Part shown: positions 35,971 through 44,809 of the stretch, one piece after another
Layout: the number at the start of each line of letters is the position of its first letter
Position numbering within the stretch: position 1 is the stretch's first letter
DNA from: a bacterium
GTDB taxonomy: Bacteria > Cyanobacteriota > Vampirovibrionia > Obscuribacterales > Obscuribacteraceae
NCBI GenBank assembly: GCA_016124935.1
Contig: WGMS01000014.1
Location: 186,001-250,000 of the forward strand
Reading direction: 5' to 3'
DNA: 64,000 nt
Made by a program: the position numbers and the translations under genes
Notes under the pieces: model-generated
Told to the model about the DNA's origin: nothing
Database searches by the model: none
What the model saw: only the letters and a program-made list of their open reading frames with translations

Positions 35971-37578
35971 TAGTTTGAATCGGTACATCTTGAAAGACCT
36001 TCCTCGACCCTTATACTCTCCGGCGGCGGCAGCTTCGCCATAACGCTGCTTCAATCTAGAAAGCAACTGCTCGACCCTGGTGCTTACCGGCATCTTAGCA
36101 CTATCCAGCAAGTCACCGCCGACGATGACAATCAGATTATCGTATCTGTCTTTGTCTAACTTGCTCAGTTCTTCTAAAAGTTCATCCTGTCTTTTCTCGT
36201 TTTGCCATTCTTCTGCATAACCCCTGTGACTGGAAGGGGTTCTCTCTTGCTTTCTTGGATAAGTAAAATAGGCCTCAGGCAGGGGCAGTGAACTCTCCTT
36301 TTCGAGATAGTAAATGAATGTATAAGCGTCGAAATCCGGCGTCAGAAGAAATGCGCTCTTTTCGTATTCGCCTTGCTTGATGTCTTTAGCAAGTTGTCTT
36401 AGCCCGTTGATATCGCCGGCACCTAGATCGGCCGCATGCCAGGTACAGTCGATACCCAGAAAAAGAAGTATTAGTGCCACTACCGGTAATGCGATCTTGC
36501 GCTTTTTAATAGAAGCTACGGTGATTGCGCAGAGGACGCTTGTAAGCAAGGCGAACGGTGTCATATAACGGCTGTAACCCAATATAAAAGGTGTGATATA
36601 GCCCAGGATCGATACAGCAGTCAGCAAGGTGAAGAGGACAGGAATCAGATGAGGATTCTTTTGCCAGGCTTCAGAAGAGAATATTCTGAGGCTTTTTCTC
36701 TTGGACGGTATCAGCGCTGTAATAAGCAGACCGAGGAAGAAAAGCGGCAAAAGCAGCAGTCCTTGAAGCCAGGGCAGGGGCAGCGTCGCTGCCAGATTTG
36801 AGAAGAAGACCTTTGGCCAGTCTAAGAGTGGGGTCGGATCGACCCAATAAGTTCCGTGGGATAGATGGGTGATCATGCTCGGGAGCCAGGGCATAAACGC
36901 AGCCAGGCTCAAGGCAATTGGAAGCAAAGCCGGCTTCAAGCTTGAGCCGAGCTTCTCTTCGCAGATAATCTCTTTTATAGAATATCCGGCTGCAAGTAGT
37001 GCGAAGAAGAGAATACCCAGGTAGTGAGTATAAAAAAGTGCGGTGGCGCAAAGAAAGAGAGCGATTTTGAGAAGCAGGCGATTGCGCCGTTTTAGAAGCA
37101 GAATCAAATAGTAAGTGATGGCGGTCACCAGAGTGAGAAGAGCGTAGCATCTGGCTTCGTGAGAGTAGAAAATGGCAAGGGGAGAGATTGCCGCAAAATA
37201 AGTCGCGGCTGCCGCCGTCCAATTATCATTTTCGGATATCTCTCTTGCCAGAAAGTAGGTGGTCGGTATGACCAGGCTGCCGAACAAGATCGAAGGAGCG
37301 GCAAGGGCTGTGGTGCTTTCTCCGAATATCGCCAGGAAAAAGTGCATGAATATGAAATAGAGAGGCGGACCGAATTCTCTGTCGACCACCCTCTCGAGCA
37401 GTTGTGGCAGATTCTCTGCCCGGGCTACATACAATGTGATGGCGTCATCGATATTGATACCTGTGCCCAGCAGTAAAAGACGCAGGACCACGCCCAGCGC
37501 GGTGGTGAGAAGAAGAAAGATTGCGATTCTAGCTGTCAATTTCTCTTTTACTGTTTTCTGCCTCTTCCTGATTCTCAC
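35947..37578 (-). CDS. GT39/ArnT-like membrane glycosyltransferase
   Basis: 543 residues. About eleven to twelve membrane helices. The first extracytoplasmic loop has INIDDAITLYVARA, matching the acidic catalytic site of GT-C enzymes (PMT/ArnT), followed by FGPPLYFIFMH and YSHEARCYALL, typical of the family. The donor is normally a polyprenyl-phosphate sugar. GTG start at 37578 lies 50 bases inside the upstream gene and lacks a ribosome site, so a TTG about 39 bases later is possible. It probably acts with the adjacent polyprenyl-phosphate transferase in envelope glycan synthesis. Confidence 0.82.
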   Translation of the reverse strand: MRIRKRQKTVKEKLTARIAIFLLLTTALGVVLRLLLLGTGINIDDAITLYVARAENLPQLLERVVDREFGPPLYFIFMHFFLAIFGESTTALAAPSILFGSLVIPTTYFLAREISENDNWTAAAATYFAAISPLAIFYSHEARCYALLTLVTAITYYLILLLKRRNRLLLKIALFLCATALFYTHYLGILFFALLAAGYSIKEIICEEKLGSSLKPALLPIALSLAAFMPWLPSMITHLSHGTYWVDPTPLLDWPKVFFSNLAATLPLPWLQGLLLLPLFFLGLLITALIPSKRKSLRIFSSEAWQKNPHLIPVLFTLLTAVSILGYITPFILGYSRYMTPFALLTSVLCAITVASIKKRKIALPVVALILLFLGIDCTWHAADLGAGDINGLRQLAKDIKQGEYEKSAFLLTPDFDAYTFIYYLEKESSLPLPEAYFTYPRKQERTPSSHRGYAEEWQNEKRQDELLEELSKLDKDRYDNLIVIVGGDLLDSAKMPVSTRVEQLLSRLKQRYGEAAAAGEYKGRGRSFKMYRFKLSTGLPAL

Positions 37579-38959
37579 CGATATTTATTTTGGAATCAGT
37601 ATCAGAATCGGAATCAGAACTTGAAGCGGCTTCGGCTTTCTCTTGCTCGGTGAGAGGCACTTCGCCGGCGAGAACATTGGTTACCGCCCCTCTTTGTCTG
37701 TGACGATTCAAGACCTCAGAGAAGAAAAGAGCCATCAGAATAAGCGCTCCACTTACCGAAAGGAAATACCAGTGCTGGTTGACGAAGAATGTGGCGATTA
37801 ATCCAAGCAGCCCCGAGACCGCATAAATGATGTAAGCTACCTTCTTCTGTGACAGCCCTGCTCTCAGAAGCCGATGGTGAATGTGTCCAGCGTCCGGCGA
37901 GAATATGGAGCGCCCGGCGGCCATGCGGCGGATTACAGCCCAAGAGGTATCTAATAAAGGGAAGAAAAGAATGAGACCGACCAGGAGCACCGTCGGCACA
38001 ATTACAGTAGCCGCGGCCACTCCTTTTATTACGCCGGTAATGGAGATGGCGCCCAGGATGAAACCGGCTAGATAAGCGCCGGAATCTCCAAGAAAAATCC
38101 TTGCCGGATTGAAATTCCATCGCAGAAATCCGAACAGTGCTCCTGCCACCACCGCTGCCATCAAGGCTGCATAGGGGCGGTTGATGCTTTCAGAAAGGGC
38201 GACGCTCCAGATAGTTAGAGCCGATATGGCTGAGACCCCGGCAGCAAGCCCGTCCATGCCATCGATTAAATTGACGGCATTGGCTACTCCTACTAGCCAG
38301 ACCACGGTTATAGGAAGGCTGAGCCAGCCTAATTCAATCGGAACCCCGCCGCTTATGGAGATAAAACCGAGATCGAGATTCATGTTCAGTGGTATCGGGA
38401 TCGATTTGATTCTCACGCCCAGAGAATAGGCTGCGCAGGCGGCTAGAATCTGCACTATGAATTTATCCCTGGCTCTCAAGCTCTCCAGGTCGTCTAGCAA
38501 ACCAAGCACGAATACCAGGGTGCCGCCAACGGCGATACCGATGATTCCTTCCACTCCCCGGGCGTCTTTAGGCAATTTCCCTGCGATAGCCACCAGTGTG
38601 GTCAGAGTGAAAAGAATGCTTATAAAAATCGCCACACCGCCAAGGCGTGGGATGGGCACTTTATGTATTCTGCGCTCTTCGCCGGGCTTGTCTACCAGTC
38701 CCAGCTTCAGTGCCCGGGAGCGAATTTCCGGAGTCAGCCACCAGGCTATAGACATGGCTATTAGAAAGCCGGGCAGATGCATTTTGTCCAGGTGTCCATG
38801 GGGCACCAGAAATAGTGCCCAGATAAAACCTGTCGCAAAGAGAAGAACCTGGCACCCTCGAATAGCGATAGAAGATACCCGCTGGCGGGTGGTCGGCTTC
38901 CCCGAAATCTCTTCTTGCTGGCGCTCGGCGACCATAAGTCTTTTCTCTTCTAGCTCCAA
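37529..38959 (-). CDS. MraY/WecA-family polyprenyl-phosphate sugar-phosphate transferase
   Basis: 476 residues; TTG start directly after the glyA stop (TAATTG) with GGAG nine bases upstream. About ten to eleven membrane helices. Signatures: KPGEERRIHKVPIPRLGG, the Asp-rich GLLDDLESL, NLIDGMDGLAAG, FLGDSGAYLAG and the histidine motif GHIHHRLL. These assign it to the WecA/TagO/RgpG subgroup, which loads a GlcNAc-1-phosphate-type sugar on undecaprenyl phosphate to start polysaccharide synthesis. MraY itself is less likely because of the HIHHRL motif. The C-terminal ~50 residues are an acidic Ser/Asp repeat. Confidence 0.92.
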   Translation of the reverse strand: MELEEKRLMVAERQQEEISGKPTTRQRVSSIAIRGCQVLLFATGFIWALFLVPHGHLDKMHLPGFLIAMSIAWWLTPEIRSRALKLGLVDKPGEERRIHKVPIPRLGGVAIFISILFTLTTLVAIAGKLPKDARGVEGIIGIAVGGTLVFVLGLLDDLESLRARDKFIVQILAACAAYSLGVRIKSIPIPLNMNLDLGFISISGGVPIELGWLSLPITVVWLVGVANAVNLIDGMDGLAAGVSAISALTIWSVALSESINRPYAALMAAVVAGALFGFLRWNFNPARIFLGDSGAYLAGFILGAISITGVIKGVAAATVIVPTVLLVGLILFFPLLDTSWAVIRRMAAGRSIFSPDAGHIHHRLLRAGLSQKKVAYIIYAVSGLLGLIATFFVNQHWYFLSVSGALILMALFFSEVLNRHRQRGAVTNVLAGEVPLTEQEKAEAASSSDSDSDTDSKINIGENQEEAENSKREIDS

Positions 38960-40213
38960 TTAACCGACTCCGAGTAATCTTTCCTTATAGAGCGGGAAGC
39001 TTTTGGTCAGCTCTTTGACCCTGTTTACGGTCGCGGCTTTGACCTTCTCGTCTGTGGGCGCTTTTAGAGTATCGGCAATCAATTTGCCTATGAGCTCCAT
39101 CTCTTCCACGCCCATGCCCCGGGTAGTGACCGCGGGGGTACCTATTCTGATACCACTGGTGACCATCGGTTTTTCCGGGTCGTTCGGCACCGCATTCTTG
39201 TTGGTGGTGATACCGACCGACTCGAGAATATCCGAAGCGTCTCTACCGGTCATTTTGATTGGTCTTAGATCTACCGTCATCAAATGGTTGTCTGTGCCGC
39301 CGGAGACGATTTCGACTCCATTGTCCACCAGGGTATTGGCCAGCACATTGGCGTTAGCCACAATACGCTCTTGATACTGCTTGAACTCCGGTTTGAGCGC
39401 TTCACCGAAAGCAGCTGCTTTGGCGGCGATCACATGCATGAGCGGACCACCTTGAATGCCCGGAAATACCGCTTTGTTTATCGCTTTCGAAAACTCTTTC
39501 TGGCACATGACCACACCACCCCGGGGACCGCGCAGGGTCTTGTGGGTGGTGGAGGTGACGAAGTGGGCATGGGGAAACGGATTGGGATGGAGACCGGCTA
39601 CTATCAGTCCTGCTATATGGGCGACATCGGCCAAAAGATAAGCGCCTGCTTTATCGGCGATGGCGCGGAAGCGTTCGAAGTCGATGATTCTCGAATAGTT
39701 ACTGGCACCACATATGATTAACTTCGGTTTGACCGAAAGAACCTCTTTCTCTACCCGGTCATAGTCTATCTTGCCGGTCTCTGGATCGATTCCGTAGAAT
39801 TCGTTCTGGAACCATTTACCGGACATATTCACCGGAGAGCCATGGGTGAGGTGACCGCCCTGATCGAGAGCCATTCCCATGATGGTATCACCGGGTTGGA
39901 GCATGGCGAAGAGCACCGCCATATTGGCCTGGGCTCCGGAATGGGGCTGGACATTGGCTGCATCAGCCTTGAAGAGCTCTTTGAGACGCTTGATCGCCAG
40001 GCGCTCCACTTCGTCGACAAACTCGCAGCCGCCGTAGTAACGTTTGCCCGGCAGACCTTCGGCGTATTTGTTGGTCAGAACCGAGCCCTGGGCTTCCAGA
40101 ACCGCCTCCGAGACGAAGTTTTCGCTGGCAATCAGTTCGATGGAGTTTTGCTGTCTCTCCAGCTCACTCTGTATGAATCCGAAAAGTTCAGGGTCGCTAT
40201 CTCTTAGTTTCAC
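38960..40213 (-). CDS. glyA: Serine hydroxymethyltransferase
   Basis: 417 residues, full length for the bacterial enzyme. GTG start with GGAGG upstream. It interconverts serine and glycine with tetrahydrofolate using PLP. Visible signatures: NLASENF-type start [11 protein letters not shown], tetrahydrofolate/PLP region [13 protein letters not shown], and the PLP Lys in [18 protein letters not shown]. It feeds one-carbon units. Its stop touches the next gene's TTG start, coupling it to a cell-envelope enzyme, an unusual partner. Confidence 0.97.
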   Translation of the reverse strand: MKLRDSDPELFGFIQSELERQQNSIELIASENFVSEAVLEAQGSVLTNKYAEGLPGKRYYGGCEFVDEVERLAIKRLKELFKADAANVQPHSGAQANMAVLFAMLQPGDTIMGMALDQGGHLTHGSPVNMSGKWFQNEFYGIDPETGKIDYDRVEKEVLSVKPKLIICGASNYSRIIDFERFRAIADKAGAYLLADVAHIAGLIVAGLHPNPFPHAHFVTSTTHKTLRGPRGGVVMCQKEFSKAINKAVFPGIQGGPLMHVIAAKAAAFGEALKPEFKQYQERIVANANVLANTLVDNGVEIVSGGTDNHLMTVDLRPIKMTGRDASDILESVGITTNKNAVPNDPEKPMVTSGIRIGTPAVTTRGMGVEEMELIGKLIADTLKAPTDEKVKAATVNRVKELTKSFPLYKERLLGVG

Positions 40214-40373
40214 CGGGACCTATGCCTCCCCACTAAATCAATTCAAATCAACTCGATTTGACCAAAGATTCTTTATATTCTATCGGCATTGAGCAGAGAT
40301 TACCCATCCGGTAGCTGCCTTTGAGTACAAACATATCGAAAAGATCTCTAATAAAAGGACTCTGTTCATGACC

Positions 40374-41252
40374 TCAGAGGCTTCCGAGCAAGTCAAGAGA
40401 TTTCATGCGCTTGCCGGCCTTGTCCTCCAGATATCTCTCCAGTAATTTCCTTGCCGCTTTCAGAGCGCTTTTCTGAATCGCCGAGGGCTTTTTCGTCCTG
40501 TCTGCCTCCGGAAATCGGCCTTCAGCCAGTATTCTATCTGCCTGGACAGAAGCCAGTACCAGCAATTTCCAGACCAGGGGCGTGATATAGGTCCCTGCCA
40601 GGGGATAGTCTTCGCCTTCCTGCTCCAGGGTAAGACTGCGCTCGGATCTTGGACCGTATTCTCTTACCAGACCGTAATTAGGACCGCGCCTGCCGTGCTC
40701 GTCCGCACAGTTCTGACAGCATATCCCTCCCATATCTTTGACGAAGACGCTGATACTATATTCGGTTAGCGGTTGGCGGCAGAGTATGCAGACTTCCAGT
40801 TGTGGTCTCAATCCGAGCAGTTGTAAAAGGGTGAGCTCGAATTCCATGGCAAGCAGCCCCGGCACCGAATCCGGCTGGGTCAATCTGGTCAGAAAGGCGC
40901 AGAGCAGCTCATAGAAAAAGGCGCAGTCTTCTTCCAGCCCGGTGGAAAAAGCCCTGGTCAGCTCGGCAAAATAGAGACCGAAGGTGAGGCGCTCCAGATC
41001 GACTCTCAGGGCTGAGAAGGTCTCTAGCGACTCAGCCTGGGTGATGATATCGAGGCTCTTGCCCTTAGCCAGCAGAAGCTTGTTGACACAGAGCAGTTCG
41101 GACTTGCCTGAGATTTTGGCTCCAGGTTTTCTCGCCCCTTTGGCGACCGCTTTGACTATTCCTCTCTCTTTCGAGAAAAGAGTGATCACTTTGTCGGCTT
41201 CTCCAAGGGCGAAGGTTCCCACATTGATGGCTGTGAGAGGATAGGTCGGCAT
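40374..41252 (-). CDS. recO: DNA repair protein RecO
   Basis: 292 residues, somewhat longer than most RecO proteins. N-terminal OB fold (TAINVGTFALGEADKVITLFS, GIVKAVAKGARKP) and a helical C-terminal domain with a zinc site (CILCRQPL and ICCQNCADEHG). RecO works with RecR and RecF to load RecA onto SSB-coated DNA. It begins seven bases after gnd and is probably co-transcribed with the pentose phosphate genes. Confidence 0.93.
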   Translation of the reverse strand: MPTYPLTAINVGTFALGEADKVITLFSKERGIVKAVAKGARKPGAKISGKSELLCVNKLLLAKGKSLDIITQAESLETFSALRVDLERLTFGLYFAELTRAFSTGLEEDCAFFYELLCAFLTRLTQPDSVPGLLAMEFELTLLQLLGLRPQLEVCILCRQPLTEYSISVFVKDMGGICCQNCADEHGRRGPNYGLVREYGPRSERSLTLEQEGEDYPLAGTYITPLVWKLLVLASVQADRILAEGRFPEADRTKKPSAIQKSALKAARKLLERYLEDKAGKRMKSLDLLGSL

Positions 41253-41259
41253 TCCCTAC

Positions 41260-42708
41260 TTATTTAGTCCTGGTCTTTTTCTTTACCAGAGTGGGCCAGT
41301 CTGTGTGAACGGCGCCTGCTTCCGGTTTGTCGACCCGTTCATAGGTATGGGCGCCGAAGAAGTCTCTTTGAGCCTGGGTGAGATTCTGGGGCAGCGAGGC
41401 GGTGCGGTAGCTGTCGAAATAGGCGAGGCTGGCAGATAGAGCCGGTATGGCTATGCCTGCCGACTGGGCGAAAGTGGTGACCTCTCTCCAGCTCTCTTGC
41501 GATTCTTCTATGAATGCGCCGAATTCGCTGTCTTGAAGGAGATTGGCAAGATTGGGCTTTCTTTCATAGGCTGCTCTTATCTGCTCCAGAAGCTGGGCGC
41601 GGATGATACAGCCACCTTTCCAAATTCTGGCAGTCTCTTTGAGGTCGATATTCCAGTTGAAGTTCTTCGAACCTTTATCTATAAGTGCCATACCCTGGGC
41701 ATAGCTGCAGACTTTAGAGGCGTAGAGCGCCCGGGGCAGAGCCTTGAGCATGTCCTGTACGCCTACATTGCTCGGCACCGCCACTTCTTTTTTATACAGA
41801 GTGGAGGCTTCCACCCTCTCTTCTTTCATGGAGGAGAGCAAGCGGGCGGTGAGAGCGGCATCGATAGTGGGAATGGCAACGCCCAGTTCCAGCGCTATCT
41901 GGGCGGTCCATCTGCCGGTGCCTTTCTGACCGGCTTTATCTAGAATCAGATCCACCAGAGGCTTGCCTGTCTCTTTGTCTTCTACCGTGAGAACCTCGGA
42001 GGTTATCTCTATCAGGTAAGAATCTAGATACCCTTCGTTCCAGGTTGCGAATTGATCGGCTATCTCACCGGCTTCCATCTTGAGTCCGCGTCTCATGATG
42101 TCATAGACTTCGGCAATAAGCTGCATGTCACCATATTCGATGCCGTTGTGCACCATCTTCACAAAGTGTCCGGCGCCGTCCGGTCCTAAATAAGTGACGC
42201 AAGGACCATCATCGACCTGGGCTGCTATCGCTTCCCAGATAGGTTTGATCTGGTCATAGGCTTTTCTATCGCCGCCGGGCATCAGAGAAGGTCCATGGAG
42301 AGCGCCCTCTTCACCGCCTGAGACTCCGGAGCCAATAAGATAGACGTCATCTAAAGCGAGACTTTTCTCTCTTCTGATGGTGTCTTCGAAATGCGAGTTG
42401 CCACCATCGATGATGATGTCGTCATCGTCGAGAAATGGTCTCAGTTTGTCGATGGTGTCGTCCACCGGAGCGCCGGCTTTGACCAGCAATACTATCTTGC
42501 GCGGGCGCTCTATGGCGTCGACAAAAGAGGGAATATCTTTGAAGCCGGTAATCTTTTTGCCCTGAGCCCTATCTTGCATGAAATCGTCGACCTTGTCGGG
42601 ACTTCTGTTATAGACGGCAATCGGAAAACCTTTGCTCTCGATATTGAGGGCGAGATTCTCTCCCATTACTCCCAGGCCAATCAAGCCTATCTTCGCTTTC
42701 TCAGACAT
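41260..42708 (-). CDS. gnd: 6-phosphogluconate dehydrogenase, decarboxylating
   Basis: 482 residues, full length. NADP-binding GLIGLGVMGENLALNIESKG, signature LIGSGVSGGEEGALHGPSLMPGG, substrate residues in FVKMVHNGIEYGDMQL and DKAGQKGTGRWT. It converts 6-phosphogluconate to ribulose 5-phosphate with CO2 and NADPH. It ends the zwf-opcA-pgl-gnd series 28 bases downstream of pgl. Confidence 0.97.
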   Translation of the reverse strand: MSEKAKIGLIGLGVMGENLALNIESKGFPIAVYNRSPDKVDDFMQDRAQGKKITGFKDIPSFVDAIERPRKIVLLVKAGAPVDDTIDKLRPFLDDDDIIIDGGNSHFEDTIRREKSLALDDVYLIGSGVSGGEEGALHGPSLMPGGDRKAYDQIKPIWEAIAAQVDDGPCVTYLGPDGAGHFVKMVHNGIEYGDMQLIAEVYDIMRRGLKMEAGEIADQFATWNEGYLDSYLIEITSEVLTVEDKETGKPLVDLILDKAGQKGTGRWTAQIALELGVAIPTIDAALTARLLSSMKEERVEASTLYKKEVAVPSNVGVQDMLKALPRALYASKVCSYAQGMALIDKGSKNFNWNIDLKETARIWKGGCIIRAQLLEQIRAAYERKPNLANLLQDSEFGAFIEESQESWREVTTFAQSAGIAIPALSASLAYFDSYRTASLPQNLTQAQRDFFGAHTYERVDKPEAGAVHTDWPTLVKKKTRTK

Positions 42709-42736
42709 ATTCTCTCGATCTCCTCTGTTTTGGGAT

Positions 42737-43603
42737 TTACTGGCTGCCGGAAGTCACCGTGTCAGACTGGGATATCAGCCCCTTCGCGGCGGCTTCATCC
42801 AGGAACCACTCTGTGGAATTGGATTCGCATAATCTTACGGTACAGGTCTGGGCGCAGTCCTTCTCTTCTTGTTCTTCTCTGGTACGCGGTGGCAACGCCC
42901 CTACAAGAGAAGCCGGATAGCCGGTTCCTGACTTTGACTCGCTTTCGGTGAGCACCGCGCGAACAATATCGCTTTTATTCTCTCCTGCCACCAAAAAATA
43001 GACATTGCGGGCATTGTTCAAAAGTGGATAGGTGAAAGTGATGCGCTCGGCATCGAGCTTCTCGACTTTGTTAGATACACAGAGTCGCTTTTTCTCTTTC
43101 AGTGCCGGGCTATCGGGAAAGAGAGAGGCCGTGTGACCATCGCCCCCCAGCCCCAGAAGCACCATATCGAACTGGGGCAGTCCGTTCTCCTCTTCGCAAT
43201 ATTTGCGGATTTGTTGTTCATAAAGCTCTGCCGCTTTCTGAGGATCTTTTTCTGGATTCTCCAGTTTGAACAGATTCTCTTCCGGCACCGGGACTTTAGA
43301 GTAGAGATGGTCATGGATCATCTTGTAATTGCTCTCATCGCTGTCAATAGGCACACAGCGTTCGTCGGAGAGAAAGAAATAGCATTTCTTCCAATCTATC
43401 AAAGAGGCGAATTCACTGGTGGCGAGCATATTGTAAAACGGTATCGGGGTGGAGCCTCCGGATAAGGCCGCCACGAATTTGCCGTGGTGCTGTTGGCATA
43501 CATAGGCGAGGTCGACTATGACTTTGCTCAGACCTCGCACCAGGGCGAGTTCGTCGTCGTATACATTAATCAGGGCTTTCTGCGATTGATTCGGATTCAT
43601 CAT
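42737..43603 (-). CDS. pgl: 6-phosphogluconolactonase
   Basis: 288 residues. SOL/DevB-type: ALSGGSTPIPFYNML, WKKCYFFLSDERCVPIDS, VLLGLGGDGHTASLFP, and the late VAGENKSDIVRAVL. It hydrolyses 6-phosphogluconolactone. The ~45 residues after the core (SKSGTGYPASLVG ... VTSGSQ) extend it beyond the usual ~240. Nine bases after opcA. Confidence 0.95.
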   Translation of the reverse strand: MMNPNQSQKALINVYDDELALVRGLSKVIVDLAYVCQQHHGKFVAALSGGSTPIPFYNMLATSEFASLIDWKKCYFFLSDERCVPIDSDESNYKMIHDHLYSKVPVPEENLFKLENPEKDPQKAAELYEQQIRKYCEEENGLPQFDMVLLGLGGDGHTASLFPDSPALKEKKRLCVSNKVEKLDAERITFTYPLLNNARNVYFLVAGENKSDIVRAVLTESESKSGTGYPASLVGALPPRTREEQEEKDCAQTCTVRLCESNSTEWFLDEAAAKGLISQSDTVTSGSQ

Positions 43604-43612
43604 CGGATTCTT

Positions 43613-44809
43613 CTACTTTGCTCTCATTCTTCTAATTACCGCGCAGGCGGCATCCACCGCCTCTGCGAAAGTCCTTGGTTTTACAGGATCATTGAGGATA
43701 GAGTCAATTAAGTCTGTCTGAGATTTGGGATTGTGACTTATATCTTCATCGTCTATGTTGCCATGGGCGTTTAGCAGGGCGGTCCGCAGTCCCGGGCTGA
43801 CTCTGTCTGGCCAGACTCTAAGCACCGAGTGGTCTTCATTTCGCAGCTTTATGCGGATTTCTCGCAGTCTTCCTTTGTTGTCCTGATTCTGAGGGTCTCG
43901 ATATCTTCGTAGCTTTACTTTTATAGCGGTGCGATTGAGACGGTAGTAGACTGTGGTCGGCATGTTTGGGCTCTGGGTGTCGGCAATTTCGACCCTATCG
44001 AACTGCCAGGAGAGTCTGGATGCGAGCCAGCCTAAAAACAGCCAGCTCTGGGCGGTGACCTTGCCGTCACCATCATCGGTGCCATTCTCCTCTAGTATCT
44101 CCACCGAAGAGATAGAGTCCAGATCCTCTACCTCCAGATGACCGCGTTTTATATCGAAAGACTCTGCCAGAGCCTGTCTCCAGGGTAGTAGCCGGGACCA
44201 ATTAAGGTCGTAGACCGCCGAGCCCTTTTCCACTGCGTTATTTAGGTTCTGTAGTTGCAAGAGGGCGTTGGCGCCGGAGACTTCAGAAAGCCTGCGAGAA
44301 TCGACGATGAAGCGGTCGACATGGCAGAGGAAGGGTCGAATCACATCGAGATTGAGAACCGGATCATGCCACCAGAGGCAGGTGGGCAGATCGGGCAGGG
44401 TGAGCGGTGCCACTACGCTGACCAGCTGGCGCGTGCCTTTTCCTTTCCATTCGACAATTATCTGTTCGCAGCAGATTTGTTGTCGGGGTTTGCCGGAGAC
44501 CTGGTGGCATCTTGCTGTAACCCAGGCATCCAGTGTCTCTTCTCCGGATTGCAGATCCTCGGCTCTTGCGATTATTGCCCGCGAAGGATGTTTTACGGAA
44601 ATTTCCGAGACAATATCCTCGATGTTGATATGACCGTTGCCCGTATGGGAGAAAGCGATGAAATTGAGGGCACAGGCTCTGGTAACCTGGCTCGCCTCCT
44701 GGTCACGCTCCGCTTCGTCCCAGAGTTTATAGAGCTCTTTTTCTATGCTCTGGATATCGACCTGATGCAGTCGGCCCGAGAGAAAGTCTCTGGTCTTGGT
44801 CGATTGCAT
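43613..44809 (-). CDS. opcA: Glucose-6-phosphate dehydrogenase assembly protein OpcA
   Basis: 398 residues from ATG 44809 (a GTG one codon upstream is possible); GGAG lies at good spacing. OpcA activates and assembles the cyanobacterial and actinobacterial G6PDH, often redox dependently. It is recognised from LPDLPTCLWWHDP and FIVDSRRL plus its place next to zwf. It has several Cys (GKPRQQICCEQII, FLCHV), compatible with redox sensing. It overlaps the zwf stop as TGATG. Confidence 0.92.
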   Translation of the reverse strand: MQSTKTRDFLSGRLHQVDIQSIEKELYKLWDEAERDQEASQVTRACALNFIAFSHTGNGHINIEDIVSEISVKHPSRAIIARAEDLQSGEETLDAWVTARCHQVSGKPRQQICCEQIIVEWKGKGTRQLVSVVAPLTLPDLPTCLWWHDPVLNLDVIRPFLCHVDRFIVDSRRLSEVSGANALLQLQNLNNAVEKGSAVYDLNWSRLLPWRQALAESFDIKRGHLEVEDLDSISSVEILEENGTDDGDGKVTAQSWLFLGWLASRLSWQFDRVEIADTQSPNMPTTVYYRLNRTAIKVKLRRYRDPQNQDNKGRLREIRIKLRNEDHSVLRVWPDRVSPGLRTALLNAHGNIDDEDISHNPKSQTDLIDSILNDPVKPRTFAEAVDAACAVIRRMRAK

